Assembly (NCBI GenBank): GCA_964355945.1
Contig: CAYHGE010000056.1
Location: 1 to 24,352, forward strand
DNA: 24,352 nt
Origin: CAIVAT01 sp964355945
GTDB taxonomy: Bacteria > Bacteroidota > Bacteroidia > Bacteroidales > FEN-979
Reading direction: 5' to 3'
Positions 7,508 through 16,170 of this stretch are shown here, one piece after another (the stretch's first letter is position 1; each line of letters opens with the position of its first letter). The position numbers were made by a program, and so were the translations under genes. Under the pieces are notes generated by a model. The model had not been told where the DNA came from. It was given only the letters and a program-made list of their open reading frames with translations, and made no database searches.

Positions 7508-10500
7508 ATGGTGACGTATCGTATGCTACTGTTATATTGCACTTTAGTATTAACGTTATTTCCGGTTCAGCAGGTCATTTCACAGGCGGCAAAAGGTCAG
7601 AGCATGCGCATGCATTCGATTCCTTTGAAGAAGAAAAACAAAACGTTGACATCTCCCGATAAGCCGCTCATCGGGTTTGTAAGTTTACGACCATATACTG
7701 AAGCAGTTCCTGAGGTTAAGCTGGCATTTAACAGACTTAAAAATTTCGGTGAATATACTGCAGAATTCCTGACATTTAAGGAGTTTGTAACCCAGATGAA
7801 AAAGAACTCCCGGTTTTCAGCAATCTGGATACACCGGGCTGATACAGCGGCATTTGCTCCGGCAGAAAGCGATTCCAACCTTATTAACGCACTAAAAACT
7901 TATGTTGATAAAGGTGGCAGCCTGTGGCTCACACTCCAGGCGGCACACTATATTAATTTACTTGGTTTTGAAACGGTAGAATTGCAGGACAGTACAAAAA
8001 TCTGTATTGATGAGGGATACGGAAGGCGCCTGGGATTTCATGCTTTCCGGGAACACCCTCTGTTTGACGGATTGAACGGCGGAGCATACATTTGCAGGCC
8101 AACAGCTGATATTTCGTCGCGTATCACAGGCTTCTTTGGTGTTCGGTTACCCCGGCAGGGCAAAGTCATTGCAGTTGACTGGGATTATATTTTTTTGCGG
8201 GAAGATTCCAGACTCGTGCTGGAATATAACCCGGGAAAAGGAAAAGTTCTCGCTGTTGGCGGATATATGAAATTCAGCATCCCCAGCAGCAATGCTGAAC
8301 ATCTCAGCCTGTTCTCCCAAAATTGCCTCAATTACCTGACGGGTCGTTATAAAGGACAAAAGGAATTCTATTGGGACTACTCCCCTGTTTCGGTGTTGGA
8401 TTGCCTGCCGCGCCCTGAAACAGATCAGCTTCTCCGTCAGGTTCCACAAGCGGCAAAATGGGAAATGAATCCGTTTGACATTGCCCTAAAGCGTCTGTTT
8501 GCCTCTGACAATTTCTGGGATGTTGCAGGTGAGCGCATGTTGACAATGGGCAGTGAACAAGGTGGCATTGAAGAAGTTTGGGCACATCCTTTTATGGCCT
8601 TCCGTGATTATGAGGTGGGTATCTCGTTTGATTATAACGACACAGTTTACTGGCTCAACGATGAGCGCCCGCAGATAGAGGTCGACCCGGCCTATTTTGC
8701 GCGGCAGTATAAATTTCCAAGGGCCTATCTCAGGGAGGTGGTTGTCAACGATCCCGACGAACCCAACGGGGTTATTCATTATGAGTACAGGGGTGTTTAT
8801 GGAGCCAGGCTAACCATCCGTTTCAAGTCAAACCTGCGGTGGATGTGGCCTTATTCGGAGCGGGTTACCGGGTCCATCTGCCATTCATGGGATAGTGACC
8901 TCCGGGCGATCTCGATTCAGGATAAGTCGGGAGACCTGAACGTGATGATTGGAGGAAATAAAGAACCATTTTACCACCTTACCGGGCAATTCGATGGATT
9001 TACTTATGTGAAAAAAGATAGTACTTTTAACGGAGTTGAATCCGGAAAGCTGCAGATAGCAGGGTTATTAACCTACGAACTTGAGATGAACGACAACCTG
9101 GATATCGTTTACAGCGCTTCAATTGAAGGTTACGGCAGTACTAAAGCACAATTCGAAAAAACACTTCGTGATCCGGGCCAGGTTTACCACAAAGCCCGGC
9201 AGCATTGTCAGGCAATCCTTGATAATGGCTTGATGATCACAACCCCTGATAAAAACTTCAATGCCGGTTATCAGTGGTCATTAATTGCTACCGACCGGTT
9301 TTTCGTCAACACACCTGGGATGGGCAAAGCACTGGTTGCCGGATATTCAACCACCCGTCACGGCTGGGATGGCGGCCACAAGGTGAACGGAAGGCCGGGC
9401 TACGGATGGTATTTTGGACGTGATGCTGAGTGGAGCAGTTTTGCCCTGCTCGACTATGGGGATTTTGACAAAGTGAAATCCCAGCTTGAATTTTTCAACA
9501 AATACCAGGACCTGAACGGAAAAATTTTTCATGAGGCAAGTACCTCAGGGCTCATCCATTACGATGCTGCAGATGCCACCCCGCTTTATATTGTACTGGC
9601 AGGAAAATATTTCCGCCATACCAACGATACTGCCTTTTTGCGGAAAACCTGGCCCAATGTGAAACGTGCTATCAACTTCTGCTTTTCTACAGATACCGAT
9701 CGCGACCATTTGATCGAGAATACCAATGTCGGTCATGGATGGGTTGAAGGAGGCGAACTTTATGGCTCCCATGCAACGGTATACATGGCCGGGGCCTGGG
9801 GCGCAGCAATGAATGAGGCTTTCAATATGGCGTTGTTCATGCAGGATGGAGATGCTGAAAAATATCACCAGGAGGCTGAAATGCAGAAAAAGTCCGTTAT
9901 CAGTGATTTCTGGAACGATAAGCAACAATTCTTTGCTTATGGAAAGAATAAAGATGGCTCCTTCAGGACAGAGCAAACCATTCTGCCTGCAGTTCCAATC
10001 TACTTCGGAATGGCTGACCATAAACGGGCAACCATTGCATTAAAAAGCATTGCCGGGAACAATTTTTCAACCAACTGGGGTGTGCGGATCCTGCGGGAGG
10101 ACAGTCCCTGGTTCAAACCAACCGGCTATCACTATGGCAGTGTATGGCCGTTGTTTACCGGATGGGCTTCCCTTGCAGAGTATTCCACCGGCAATTCCAT
10201 CCAGGGGTTTTCACATCTCATGAACAACCTGAATATTCACAGGAACTGGGGACTTGGTTTCATTGAGGAGGTGATGAACGGTGCATTTTATCAACCCTCA
10301 GGGGTTTGTGCTCACCAGTGCTGGTCAGAGACCATGGTACTGCAGCCTGCTATCGAGGGCCTGCTTGGATTGGAAGTAAGGGCCCAGGAGCGGAAAATCA
10401 TCCTGGCTCCGCAGATGCCACCACAATGGGATTCGCTGGATATTCGTCATGTACTGATGGGAGACCAGGCTATTGACCTTCATTTTACCCGTAAAAATGG

Positions 10501-10993
10501 TAAATATGAATTCTCATTCTCACTGGATAAGGGTAAACCAGTGAATATTGAATTCATGCCTTCGTTACCTGCCGGCAGCCGGATCGGAGGTGTAACCCTT
10601 AACGGGACAGAGGTTCCCTTAACATCCTTCAAATCCTCCCGGTCGATTACCCAGAGTGCCTCATTTGAACTGGCATCTGCATGCAGACTGATAATCGAAG
10701 CTGAAGGCGGGATATCAGTATTACCGGCTGTAACAGATCCAAACCCGGGTGATCCTTCAGAAGGGATGCGGATACTGGCAGACAATTTATCGGGAAGTCT
10801 ATACGAGGTTGAAGTTGAAGGTAAATCCGGAAGTACAGGGATTCTTGAATTCTGGTGTGGAGGGAGGGGTGATTACACGGCTGAAAATGCCAGATTTCTT
10901 GATCGGTCAGGGCAGATTTTCAGATTTACTGTAGATTTTGAACGGTCTGAATCCAGGTATTTGACAAAAACTGTTATTGTTAACCTTGAATAG
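7508..10993 (+). CDS. Exported multidomain glycosidase-like protein: Rossmann (ThuA/GATase-like) domain plus (alpha/alpha)6 glycogen-debranching-like domain
   Basis: A 1161-residue protein with signal peptide (MVTYRMLLLYCTLVLTLFPV...VISQA). Residues about 50-285 look like a Rossmann, GATase/ThuA-like domain (KPLIGFVSLRPYTEAVPEVK; YVDKGGSLWLTLQ; EYNPGKGKVLAVGGYMKFS). A beta-rich middle (about 290-570) precedes an (alpha/alpha)6 barrel (about 580-980) like the C-terminal domain of glycogen debranching enzymes: GYGWYFGRDAEW (from 631), IFHEAS (Glu676), GHGWVEGGE (Glu747, Glu750), GYHYGSVWP (873-881) and GVCAHQCWSE (932-941). Glu676, Glu747 and Glu750 are candidate acid residues. A beta-domain ends the protein. 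It likely cleaves alpha-glucosidic or related bonds outside the cytoplasm; no CAZy family is claimed. It is 2 bases after the HAD gene. Confidence 0.78.
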   Translation: MVTYRMLLLYCTLVLTLFPVQQVISQAAKGQSMRMHSIPLKKKNKTLTSPDKPLIGFVSLRPYTEAVPEVKLAFNRLKNFGEYTAEFLTFKEFVTQMKKNSRFSAIWIHRADTAAFAPAESDSNLINALKTYVDKGGSLWLTLQAAHYINLLGFETVELQDSTKICIDEGYGRRLGFHAFREHPLFDGLNGGAYICRPTADISSRITGFFGVRLPRQGKVIAVDWDYIFLREDSRLVLEYNPGKGKVLAVGGYMKFSIPSSNAEHLSLFSQNCLNYLTGRYKGQKEFYWDYSPVSVLDCLPRPETDQLLRQVPQAAKWEMNPFDIALKRLFASDNFWDVAGERMLTMGSEQGGIEEVWAHPFMAFRDYEVGISFDYNDTVYWLNDERPQIEVDPAYFARQYKFPRAYLREVVVNDPDEPNGVIHYEYRGVYGARLTIRFKSNLRWMWPYSERVTGSICHSWDSDLRAISIQDKSGDLNVMIGGNKEPFYHLTGQFDGFTYVKKDSTFNGVESGKLQIAGLLTYELEMNDNLDIVYSASIEGYGSTKAQFEKTLRDPGQVYHKARQHCQAILDNGLMITTPDKNFNAGYQWSLIATDRFFVNTPGMGKALVAGYSTTRHGWDGGHKVNGRPGYGWYFGRDAEWSSFALLDYGDFDKVKSQLEFFNKYQDLNGKIFHEASTSGLIHYDAADATPLYIVLAGKYFRHTNDTAFLRKTWPNVKRAINFCFSTDTDRDHLIENTNVGHGWVEGGELYGSHATVYMAGAWGAAMNEAFNMALFMQDGDAEKYHQEAEMQKKSVISDFWNDKQQFFAYGKNKDGSFRTEQTILPAVPIYFGMADHKRATIALKSIAGNNFSTNWGVRILREDSPWFKPTGYHYGSVWPLFTGWASLAEYSTGNSIQGFSHLMNNLNIHRNWGLGFIEEVMNGAFYQPSGVCAHQCWSETMVLQPAIEGLLGLEVRAQERKIILAPQMPPQWDSLDIRHVLMGDQAIDLHFTRKNGKYEFSFSLDKGKPVNIEFMPSLPAGSRIGGVTLNGTEVPLTSFKSSRSITQSASFELASACRLIIEAEGGISVLPAVTDPNPGDPSEGMRILADNLSGSLYEVEVEGKSGSTGILEFWCGGRGDYTAENARFLDRSGQIFRFTVDFERSESRYLTKTVIVNLE

Positions 10994-11011
10994 TCAGGTG
11001 ATTCAATTATC

Positions 11012-11051
11012 ACACGAAGTAACGGGAAGGAGACACGAAGTGACACGAAGT
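11012..11051. repeat. ~10-nt tandem repeat at the 5' end of the first GH63-like gene
   Basis: ACACGAAGT occurs at 11012-11020, 11033-11041 and 11043-11051, with a degenerate unit (AACGGGAAGG) between the first two. The period is about 10 bases. It sits after the stop of the 1161-residue protein and directly before or across the likely start of the next gene. The unit type resembles the CACTAAG units at 422-699. Confidence 0.75.
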
Positions 11052-13235
11052 TTGCAGCAAAGTACCCGAAACATTAAATACTTATTAATCATAGTCATTG
11101 TACACATAGCACTGGGTGGATCCGGGCAATTCCTGTCAAACCTGCAGGCTGTGAAATCGGATGCACTTTATACGACCTATGCTGCGCCATTGGCACGGTC
11201 ACAGTATAAAAATGACCAGGGATACCGGCTTCAATGGGCCGACGATGCATCGGGCGTGGAGTTTGTTACCAAAGACGGCCCAAATATGGGGATTGCATTT
11301 AATTATAACAATTGTTTGATTTTCAAACTTCAGGAACTTTATCAGGAGCCAATAGTTACAACATCCTACAGTGATCTGGTTAAGTATTATTACTATCCTG
11401 TAAAGGATTTGAGGGTAGAAGTCTTTTTTGTTGTTTACAGCTCTTCCAGGGCTATCCTTCAATACAGGATGGTGAATGAAGGTCTTTTCCCTTTGACTTT
11501 TTCGATTCTGCCATACATCTGTTTTTCTTCAAATGACAGTCTCTTAACCATTGAACACCAGTCAAATTCTGAGAGTTATACATTTTCGTTGATTAAAAAG
11601 CCAGACGGCTGGATGGTCGATCATGACATTCCGGTTGCAGACACCCTGACGGGGTTGTGGACCCTGACGGGGTGCGGCACCCTGACAGGGTGGACCTTCG
11701 TGAGGCCTACTGACTGCGATAAAAACAGCATTGGAAAAGAGCCATATGGAAAGATACTGGCATCAATGATCCTTCAGAAACGAAATGCGCACTATGTGCA
11801 AGGTGGTATTCAGCGCAGAGACTTTACCATGGCTCCCGGGGATGTAACATCATTCAGGGTTGACGTCAATACGACTGAAACGAAATTCTTAAATCAGAAA
11901 ACCTCTCGTCCGCTGCATATTAACGGTGCATCCGGCATTACTGCGGCTGATGAAAACAGGATGTTGAAAAACCCCGATCCCGGGAGCCTGGTAAAAGAGG
12001 ATGAGAAGGCATATTCGAATATTCCGAAATTGGCATTTACAGATAAGGACAAAGAGTTGTTATACTGGAGCACCTATTCGCTTATGCGGCAATGCATGTT
12101 GCCTCCAGAAGGTGAGTGCAAACATAATTATTACGTTTTTTCCCGTGAACCAAAATGGGGATGGGGATATGGCGGACAGGTATTTCATGAAAGCCTTGTG
12201 ATGATGGCATATGCCTTTATGGATCCTGCCGGAGCAATTAATTCGCAGCGGGTTTATATGGATCGTCAGAGACCGGATGGTTATATCAATTACAGAACTG
12301 GGCCCTACCTGAACGAAACGATTGAAACCAATGGAAAATACACCAGCTCGGCGCCATGGTTTAATTATGTAAACCTCGAAATCTACAAAATTACCGGTGA
12401 CAGGGTGTTTTTAAAGGAGGCTTATGCCTCCGGGAAAAGATTCTACCAGTATTATGTTGCAAACAGGGACTCCAACAACAATGGATTGTGCGAATGGGGC
12501 GCCCACGCAGAATTGGAATCAGTCAGGGATGCACGGGTGGCTGTATGGGACAAGGTTGGCTGGGCAGCCAATTTTGAAGGCCCCGATGTTAATTCGATGT
12601 TGGTCATGGAGGCAAAATCGTTGGGAGCAATGGCTGATCAACTGGGTTTGAAAAAAGAATCGGCAAAATGGCAGGATGATGCCAATTCCAGAGGGTTGCT
12701 GATCAACAAACATATGTGGGATTCTGTGACAAGTTTCTATTATAATGTCAACAGGAGGAATCAGACATTTGGATTTCATTCTCCCGATGACCTGAAAATA
12801 AAAGAGATAATCGGGTTTCTCCCTTTATGGGCCGGGATAGCCGATTCCATTACAGCACATCGGTTGGTTGAGAAAATGCAGGACACCCTGGAGTTTTGGC
12901 GAAATTATGGCATTCCCTCTTTATCTGCAGCAGATGATTATTATTGCCCGATCGGGTATTGGAACGGACCAGTATGGGTTCAATGGAACTATCTGTTATA
13001 CAGGGGGCTTCAGGACTATGGCTATTCGTCAGTTGCAGATCAGCTTGCCAACAGGGTACTTGACAATATGATCTTTCACTTGAAAAAAGATCACATTTTT
13101 TATGAATTTTACAGTGCTGACGACCACCAGGCGGGATGGAATCAGACGTATATTTGGGCGGGGATTGCAGCACGGTTCCTGATTGATTCAATGAAAATGC
13201 CCCCTATCAGTGTAAAAGGAAAACATCACCGCTAA
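11052..13235 (+). CDS. Exported GH63-like glycoside hydrolase, paralogue 1
   Basis: A roughly 727-residue six-hairpin glycosidase related to GH63 (processing alpha-glucosidase/mannosylglycerate hydrolase group). The start is uncertain: no ATG exists; TTG at 11052 gives MQQSTRNIKYLLIIVIVHIA, a good export signal, GTG at 11040 is an alternative, and the frame is open back to 10977. The N-terminal beta domain starts near DALYTTYAAPLARSQ. The barrel (about 12030-13200) contains REPKWGWGYGGQVFHE, CEWGAHAELESVRD and the terminal YEFYSADD. The Asp of VRD and the Glu encoded at 13104-13106 are conserved in the paralogue and are candidate catalytic residues. Three TLTG repeats (encoded at 11643-11691) interrupt the N-terminal domain. 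It follows the large GH gene closely. Confidence 0.8.
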   Translation: MQQSTRNIKYLLIIVIVHIALGGSGQFLSNLQAVKSDALYTTYAAPLARSQYKNDQGYRLQWADDASGVEFVTKDGPNMGIAFNYNNCLIFKLQELYQEPIVTTSYSDLVKYYYYPVKDLRVEVFFVVYSSSRAILQYRMVNEGLFPLTFSILPYICFSSNDSLLTIEHQSNSESYTFSLIKKPDGWMVDHDIPVADTLTGLWTLTGCGTLTGWTFVRPTDCDKNSIGKEPYGKILASMILQKRNAHYVQGGIQRRDFTMAPGDVTSFRVDVNTTETKFLNQKTSRPLHINGASGITAADENRMLKNPDPGSLVKEDEKAYSNIPKLAFTDKDKELLYWSTYSLMRQCMLPPEGECKHNYYVFSREPKWGWGYGGQVFHESLVMMAYAFMDPAGAINSQRVYMDRQRPDGYINYRTGPYLNETIETNGKYTSSAPWFNYVNLEIYKITGDRVFLKEAYASGKRFYQYYVANRDSNNNGLCEWGAHAELESVRDARVAVWDKVGWAANFEGPDVNSMLVMEAKSLGAMADQLGLKKESAKWQDDANSRGLLINKHMWDSVTSFYYNVNRRNQTFGFHSPDDLKIKEIIGFLPLWAGIADSITAHRLVEKMQDTLEFWRNYGIPSLSAADDYYCPIGYWNGPVWVQWNYLLYRGLQDYGYSSVADQLANRVLDNMIFHLKKDHIFYEFYSADDHQAGWNQTYIWAGIAARFLIDSMKMPPISVKGKHHR
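11643..11691. repeat. Three in-frame 18-bp palindromic units inside the GH63-like gene
   Basis: ACCCTGACGGGGT at 11643-11655 and 11661-11673 and ACCCTGACAGGGT at 11679-11691 repeat with an exact 18-bp period. The third unit is a perfect ACCCTG-A-CAGGGT hairpin; the other two have one mispair. Each period is six codons, giving TLTGLW, TLTGCG, TLTGWT. The paralogue at 13997-16141 has nothing like it. The same unit occurs twice in the GH172-like gene. Confidence 0.9.
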
Positions 13236-13248
13236 GGCGCTAAGGCGC
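13230..13248. repeat. CGCTAAGG tandem repeat overlapping a stop codon
   Basis: CGCTAAGG is repeated head to tail at 13230-13237 and 13238-13245, followed by CGC. The TAA inside the first copy (13233-13235) is the stop codon of the GH63-like gene. Confidence 0.7.
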
Positions 13249-13276
13249 AAAAAACCATTTTAACAGGAAGAAAATA

Positions 13277-13942
13277 ATGTCGGAAAACCAAAATAGTAAA
13301 ACCGCAATCGTTGCAGGAGCAACAGGACTCGTCGGAGAGCAATTGATCAACTTGCTATTATCGTCTCCGGAATATGGGAAAGTAATTGCCGTGGTAAGAA
13401 AACCTCTGGCAATAACCCATCAGAAACTTGAGCAAAAAGTAATTGAATTCAGTCAATTGCTGTCAGAACTTTCTGATATTAAAGCTGATCACGGATTCTG
13501 TTGCCTTGGAACAACGATTAAAACAGCCGGCAGCAAAGAGAACCAGCATGTAATCGACCACGACTATGTAGTTAATTTTGCAAGAGCCGCGTATCAGGCC
13601 GGGGCAAGCAGGTTCGCCGTTGTTTCTTCCATCGGGGCAAGCTCATCATCCGGTAATTTTTATCTGAGGACAAAAGGTAAAATGGAAGTTGATCTTCAGC
13701 AGATTCCTTTTGAAGGGCTGTACATCCTCCAGCCTTCTTTCTTACTTGGTGACAGAAAGGAATTCAGATCCGGAGAGAAATTTGGAATTGTGCTCATGAA
13801 ATTATTAAGCCCGCTAATGGTCGGCAGTTTGCGAAAGTACAGGGGTGTTTTGGCCTCAGTAGTTGCAAGTAGTATGATCCGTGTAATAAATTCCGATGAA
13901 AAAAATGTGCAAATTATCAGATCGGACAAACTGTTTTCCTGA
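13277..13942 (+). CDS. Atypical SDR / NAD(P)-binding protein (HTATIP2-like)
   Basis: A 221-residue Rossmann-fold protein. The cofactor loop is GATGLVG (14-20), followed by VVRKP. An active-site-like Ser117/118 and Tyr129-x3-Lys133 (YLRTK) are present. Overall it resembles HTATIP2/TIP30-like and NmrA-like atypical SDRs found widely in Bacteroidota. There is no signal peptide, so it is cytosolic, unlike both neighbours. It lies between the two GH63-like paralogues with 41 and 54 bases on either side. Reaction and substrate are unknown; a role in handling the released sugar is only a possibility. Confidence 0.8.
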   Translation: MSENQNSKTAIVAGATGLVGEQLINLLLSSPEYGKVIAVVRKPLAITHQKLEQKVIEFSQLLSELSDIKADHGFCCLGTTIKTAGSKENQHVIDHDYVVNFARAAYQAGASRFAVVSSIGASSSSGNFYLRTKGKMEVDLQQIPFEGLYILQPSFLLGDRKEFRSGEKFGIVLMKLLSPLMVGSLRKYRGVLASVVASSMIRVINSDEKNVQIIRSDKLFS

Positions 13943-13996
13943 AACGCGATAACTTACTGATGTTATTATGTGGTTTATGCTAATCCTTCACATTCA

Positions 13997-16141
13997 ATGA
14001 AAAAATCAATCCTTTTACTGACATTTTACTTTTTTACGTTGCTTCTGACTGCACAACAATTCAAACCCATCGAAGATTACCTGCGCATCAGTGCAATGGC
14101 AAATGACCCACTCTATACAACGTATGCTGCTGCCATGGCCCGCTCTCAACTATACGGCGATAAGGCCTATAAGATGGATTATTATTCCGATTGCCGCCCG
14201 GTGACCTATTCATCCGACGAGGCAGGAACGATGTTTTGCATCTGGAAAGTTGATGATGTTGTAATCCCGGCAACGGGAGAATATCTCACTAAGCCTGTGG
14301 TTAAGTTCTCATTTCCTGATATGGCCATTCTGGAATACCAACCATTCAGGGGAATCTTGGTCAGGGAGACATTTTTCGTTTATAGTTCGTCCATTGCCAT
14401 GGTCGATATGGAGATTAAAAACACCGACAAAATTGCCCATGAGGTTGCAGCATATCCGATACTTGCGACCGGGAACGACTCCCTTGGGATTGCCGGGTAT
14501 GATAGAAATTCAGATGGTTATTTAACACAGCGCTATGAAAGCCCATACAGGTTGATAAGCAGTCTGAAAAAGGAATATGGCTATCCGACCAGGGTCAGGG
14601 ATTTTTTCACGAGCAACCGGGAAACCGCATCTCATGGAGCCTATACCGGGAACATGGATGATTTTTACAACGTGATTAAAACCGATTTTTATTCTGAAAG
14701 ACGCACGGATACACTGAATATGAAATCTCAGGGATCCGTTGATTTTATTGCCTTACATCTTAAAAAGCGGTTGAAGCCGGGAGAATCTGTCAATTTCAGG
14801 TACCTTCGCGGATACCAGGCACAAGAGGAAGATACTGCAAGACTTATCAGATCTGTTGATTCGGTTAAGAATTTCATCCTTAAAACCTATTTTGAAGACA
14901 ACCTCATACTGTATGCGAAAGTCCCCAGGATTGCCTTTAAAAATCAGTCGGAGAAATTAGCCTATATCAGCGCGTTCAACCTGGCAAGAGGTTGTATGTA
15001 TCCTCCGTCGGGACAGACGAAGTACAATTTCTATGTTTTTTCCCGCAATCCATTGTGGGGCTGGGGACATGGGCACCAGGTTCTGCATGAATCATTAAGC
15101 ATGCTGGCCTATGCTTACATGGATCCAAAATCTGCAGAAGGCTCTCAGCGTGTTTACATGGAGCAGCAGCGTGAAGATGGGTTGATTGCTTATCGGCATG
15201 GCCCACGGGGCTTGCAGGACTATCCGCATCAAAATATGCCAACCACCTCTGCCCCGTTTTACAGTTGGATCAACCTGGAAGTGTATAAGGCCGGAAAGGA
15301 CAGACAATTCCTTCAGGATGCTTATGTTTCCGGGACAAAGTATATTGAATGGCTGATAAAAAACCGTGACAGCGACCAGGATGGAACGTTTGAATGGGGG
15401 CCGAATGGCATCATTGAAAATGTCCGTGACTGGTACAATGCAGTTTTCCAGGTTTCTGCCGAGCGCTACCTTGATGTAGACAAGGAGGATATTTCCGATG
15501 AGCTTGAATGTCTGGATCTTACGTTAATGGTGATCAGGGAGGAAAGAAGTCTTGCCACCATGGCTGGCCTGTTGGGAAAAACCAATGAAATGAAAAAGTG
15601 GGTTGCATTGGCAGACACAACATCCAGACTGGTGAATGAGCGGATGTGGGATGAAACGACCGGGTTTTATTATTCTGTGGATAAGAAAGACCACACCTTC
15701 AAATTCATGACCCGCGACCTTAAACGTCAGGAGATTATCGGATTTCTTGCCCTTTGGGCGGAGGCAGCCCCAAAGGATCGTGCCGCACGATTAATACAGA
15801 CTCTCACAGACACGACAAAATTCTGGAGAAAATACGGCGTTCCAACACTTTCAGCCCAGGATCCATGGTATAGTCCAAATGTTGACTACTGCTGCAAATG
15901 GAACGGACCTGTCTGGATGCTATGGGATTACATGGTGTATGACGGTTTAAGGCGGTACGGATACCAGGAATTAGCCCATGAGCTGGCTGGAAAAATGGTT
16001 AGTTCGGTCACATTGCAGCTGTCAAAAAACCACAATTACTGGGAATCATACAGTGCCGACAACGAAGTTCTCAATTGCCCGCCCAACTACATCTGGGATG
16101 CAATCATAGCAAAATTGCTTATAGATGAAAATCAGAAATAG
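13997..16141 (+). CDS. Exported GH63-like glycoside hydrolase, paralogue 2
   Basis: A 714-residue protein. ATG at 13997 gives a textbook signal peptide (MKKSILLLTFYFFTLLLTAQ); an upstream GTG at 13970 would add 9 residues ahead of it. It is collinear with the 11052-13235 product: DPLYTTYAAAMARSQ at the N-terminus, SRNPLWGWGHGHQVLHES, FEWGPNGIIENVRD, QEIIGFLALWAE, WNGPVWMLWDYMVYDG and WESYSADN. The Asp of VRD and the Glu encoded at 16043-16045 are candidate catalytic residues shared by both. It carries no palindromic insertion. It probably acts in the periplasm on an alpha-linked glycan (inference). Confidence 0.82.
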   Translation: MKKSILLLTFYFFTLLLTAQQFKPIEDYLRISAMANDPLYTTYAAAMARSQLYGDKAYKMDYYSDCRPVTYSSDEAGTMFCIWKVDDVVIPATGEYLTKPVVKFSFPDMAILEYQPFRGILVRETFFVYSSSIAMVDMEIKNTDKIAHEVAAYPILATGNDSLGIAGYDRNSDGYLTQRYESPYRLISSLKKEYGYPTRVRDFFTSNRETASHGAYTGNMDDFYNVIKTDFYSERRTDTLNMKSQGSVDFIALHLKKRLKPGESVNFRYLRGYQAQEEDTARLIRSVDSVKNFILKTYFEDNLILYAKVPRIAFKNQSEKLAYISAFNLARGCMYPPSGQTKYNFYVFSRNPLWGWGHGHQVLHESLSMLAYAYMDPKSAEGSQRVYMEQQREDGLIAYRHGPRGLQDYPHQNMPTTSAPFYSWINLEVYKAGKDRQFLQDAYVSGTKYIEWLIKNRDSDQDGTFEWGPNGIIENVRDWYNAVFQVSAERYLDVDKEDISDELECLDLTLMVIREERSLATMAGLLGKTNEMKKWVALADTTSRLVNERMWDETTGFYYSVDKKDHTFKFMTRDLKRQEIIGFLALWAEAAPKDRAARLIQTLTDTTKFWRKYGVPTLSAQDPWYSPNVDYCCKWNGPVWMLWDYMVYDGLRRYGYQELAHELAGKMVSSVTLQLSKNHNYWESYSADNEVLNCPPNYIWDAIIAKLLIDENQK

Positions 16142-16143
16142 AC

Positions 16144-16151
16144 TACCTTTG
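16144..16151 (+). promoter_or_regulatory. Possible internal -7 element before the GH172-like gene
   Basis: TACCTTTG fits TAnnTTTG exactly and lies 20 bases before the ATG at 16171, but no TTTG box stands at the expected distance. It might give an internal start within the operon. Confidence 0.3.
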
Positions 16152-16170
16152 CAGGTTGAAAGACAGTTTT

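Noticed and set aside
9545..10021. 158-residue minus-strand open frame within the large glycosidase-like gene
   Set aside because: Antisense to a well-supported coding sequence, with no recognisable motif.
11643..11691. Possible CRISPR-like repeat array
   Set aside because: Repeats of 13 bases with 5-base spacers inside an open coding frame, with no cas genes.
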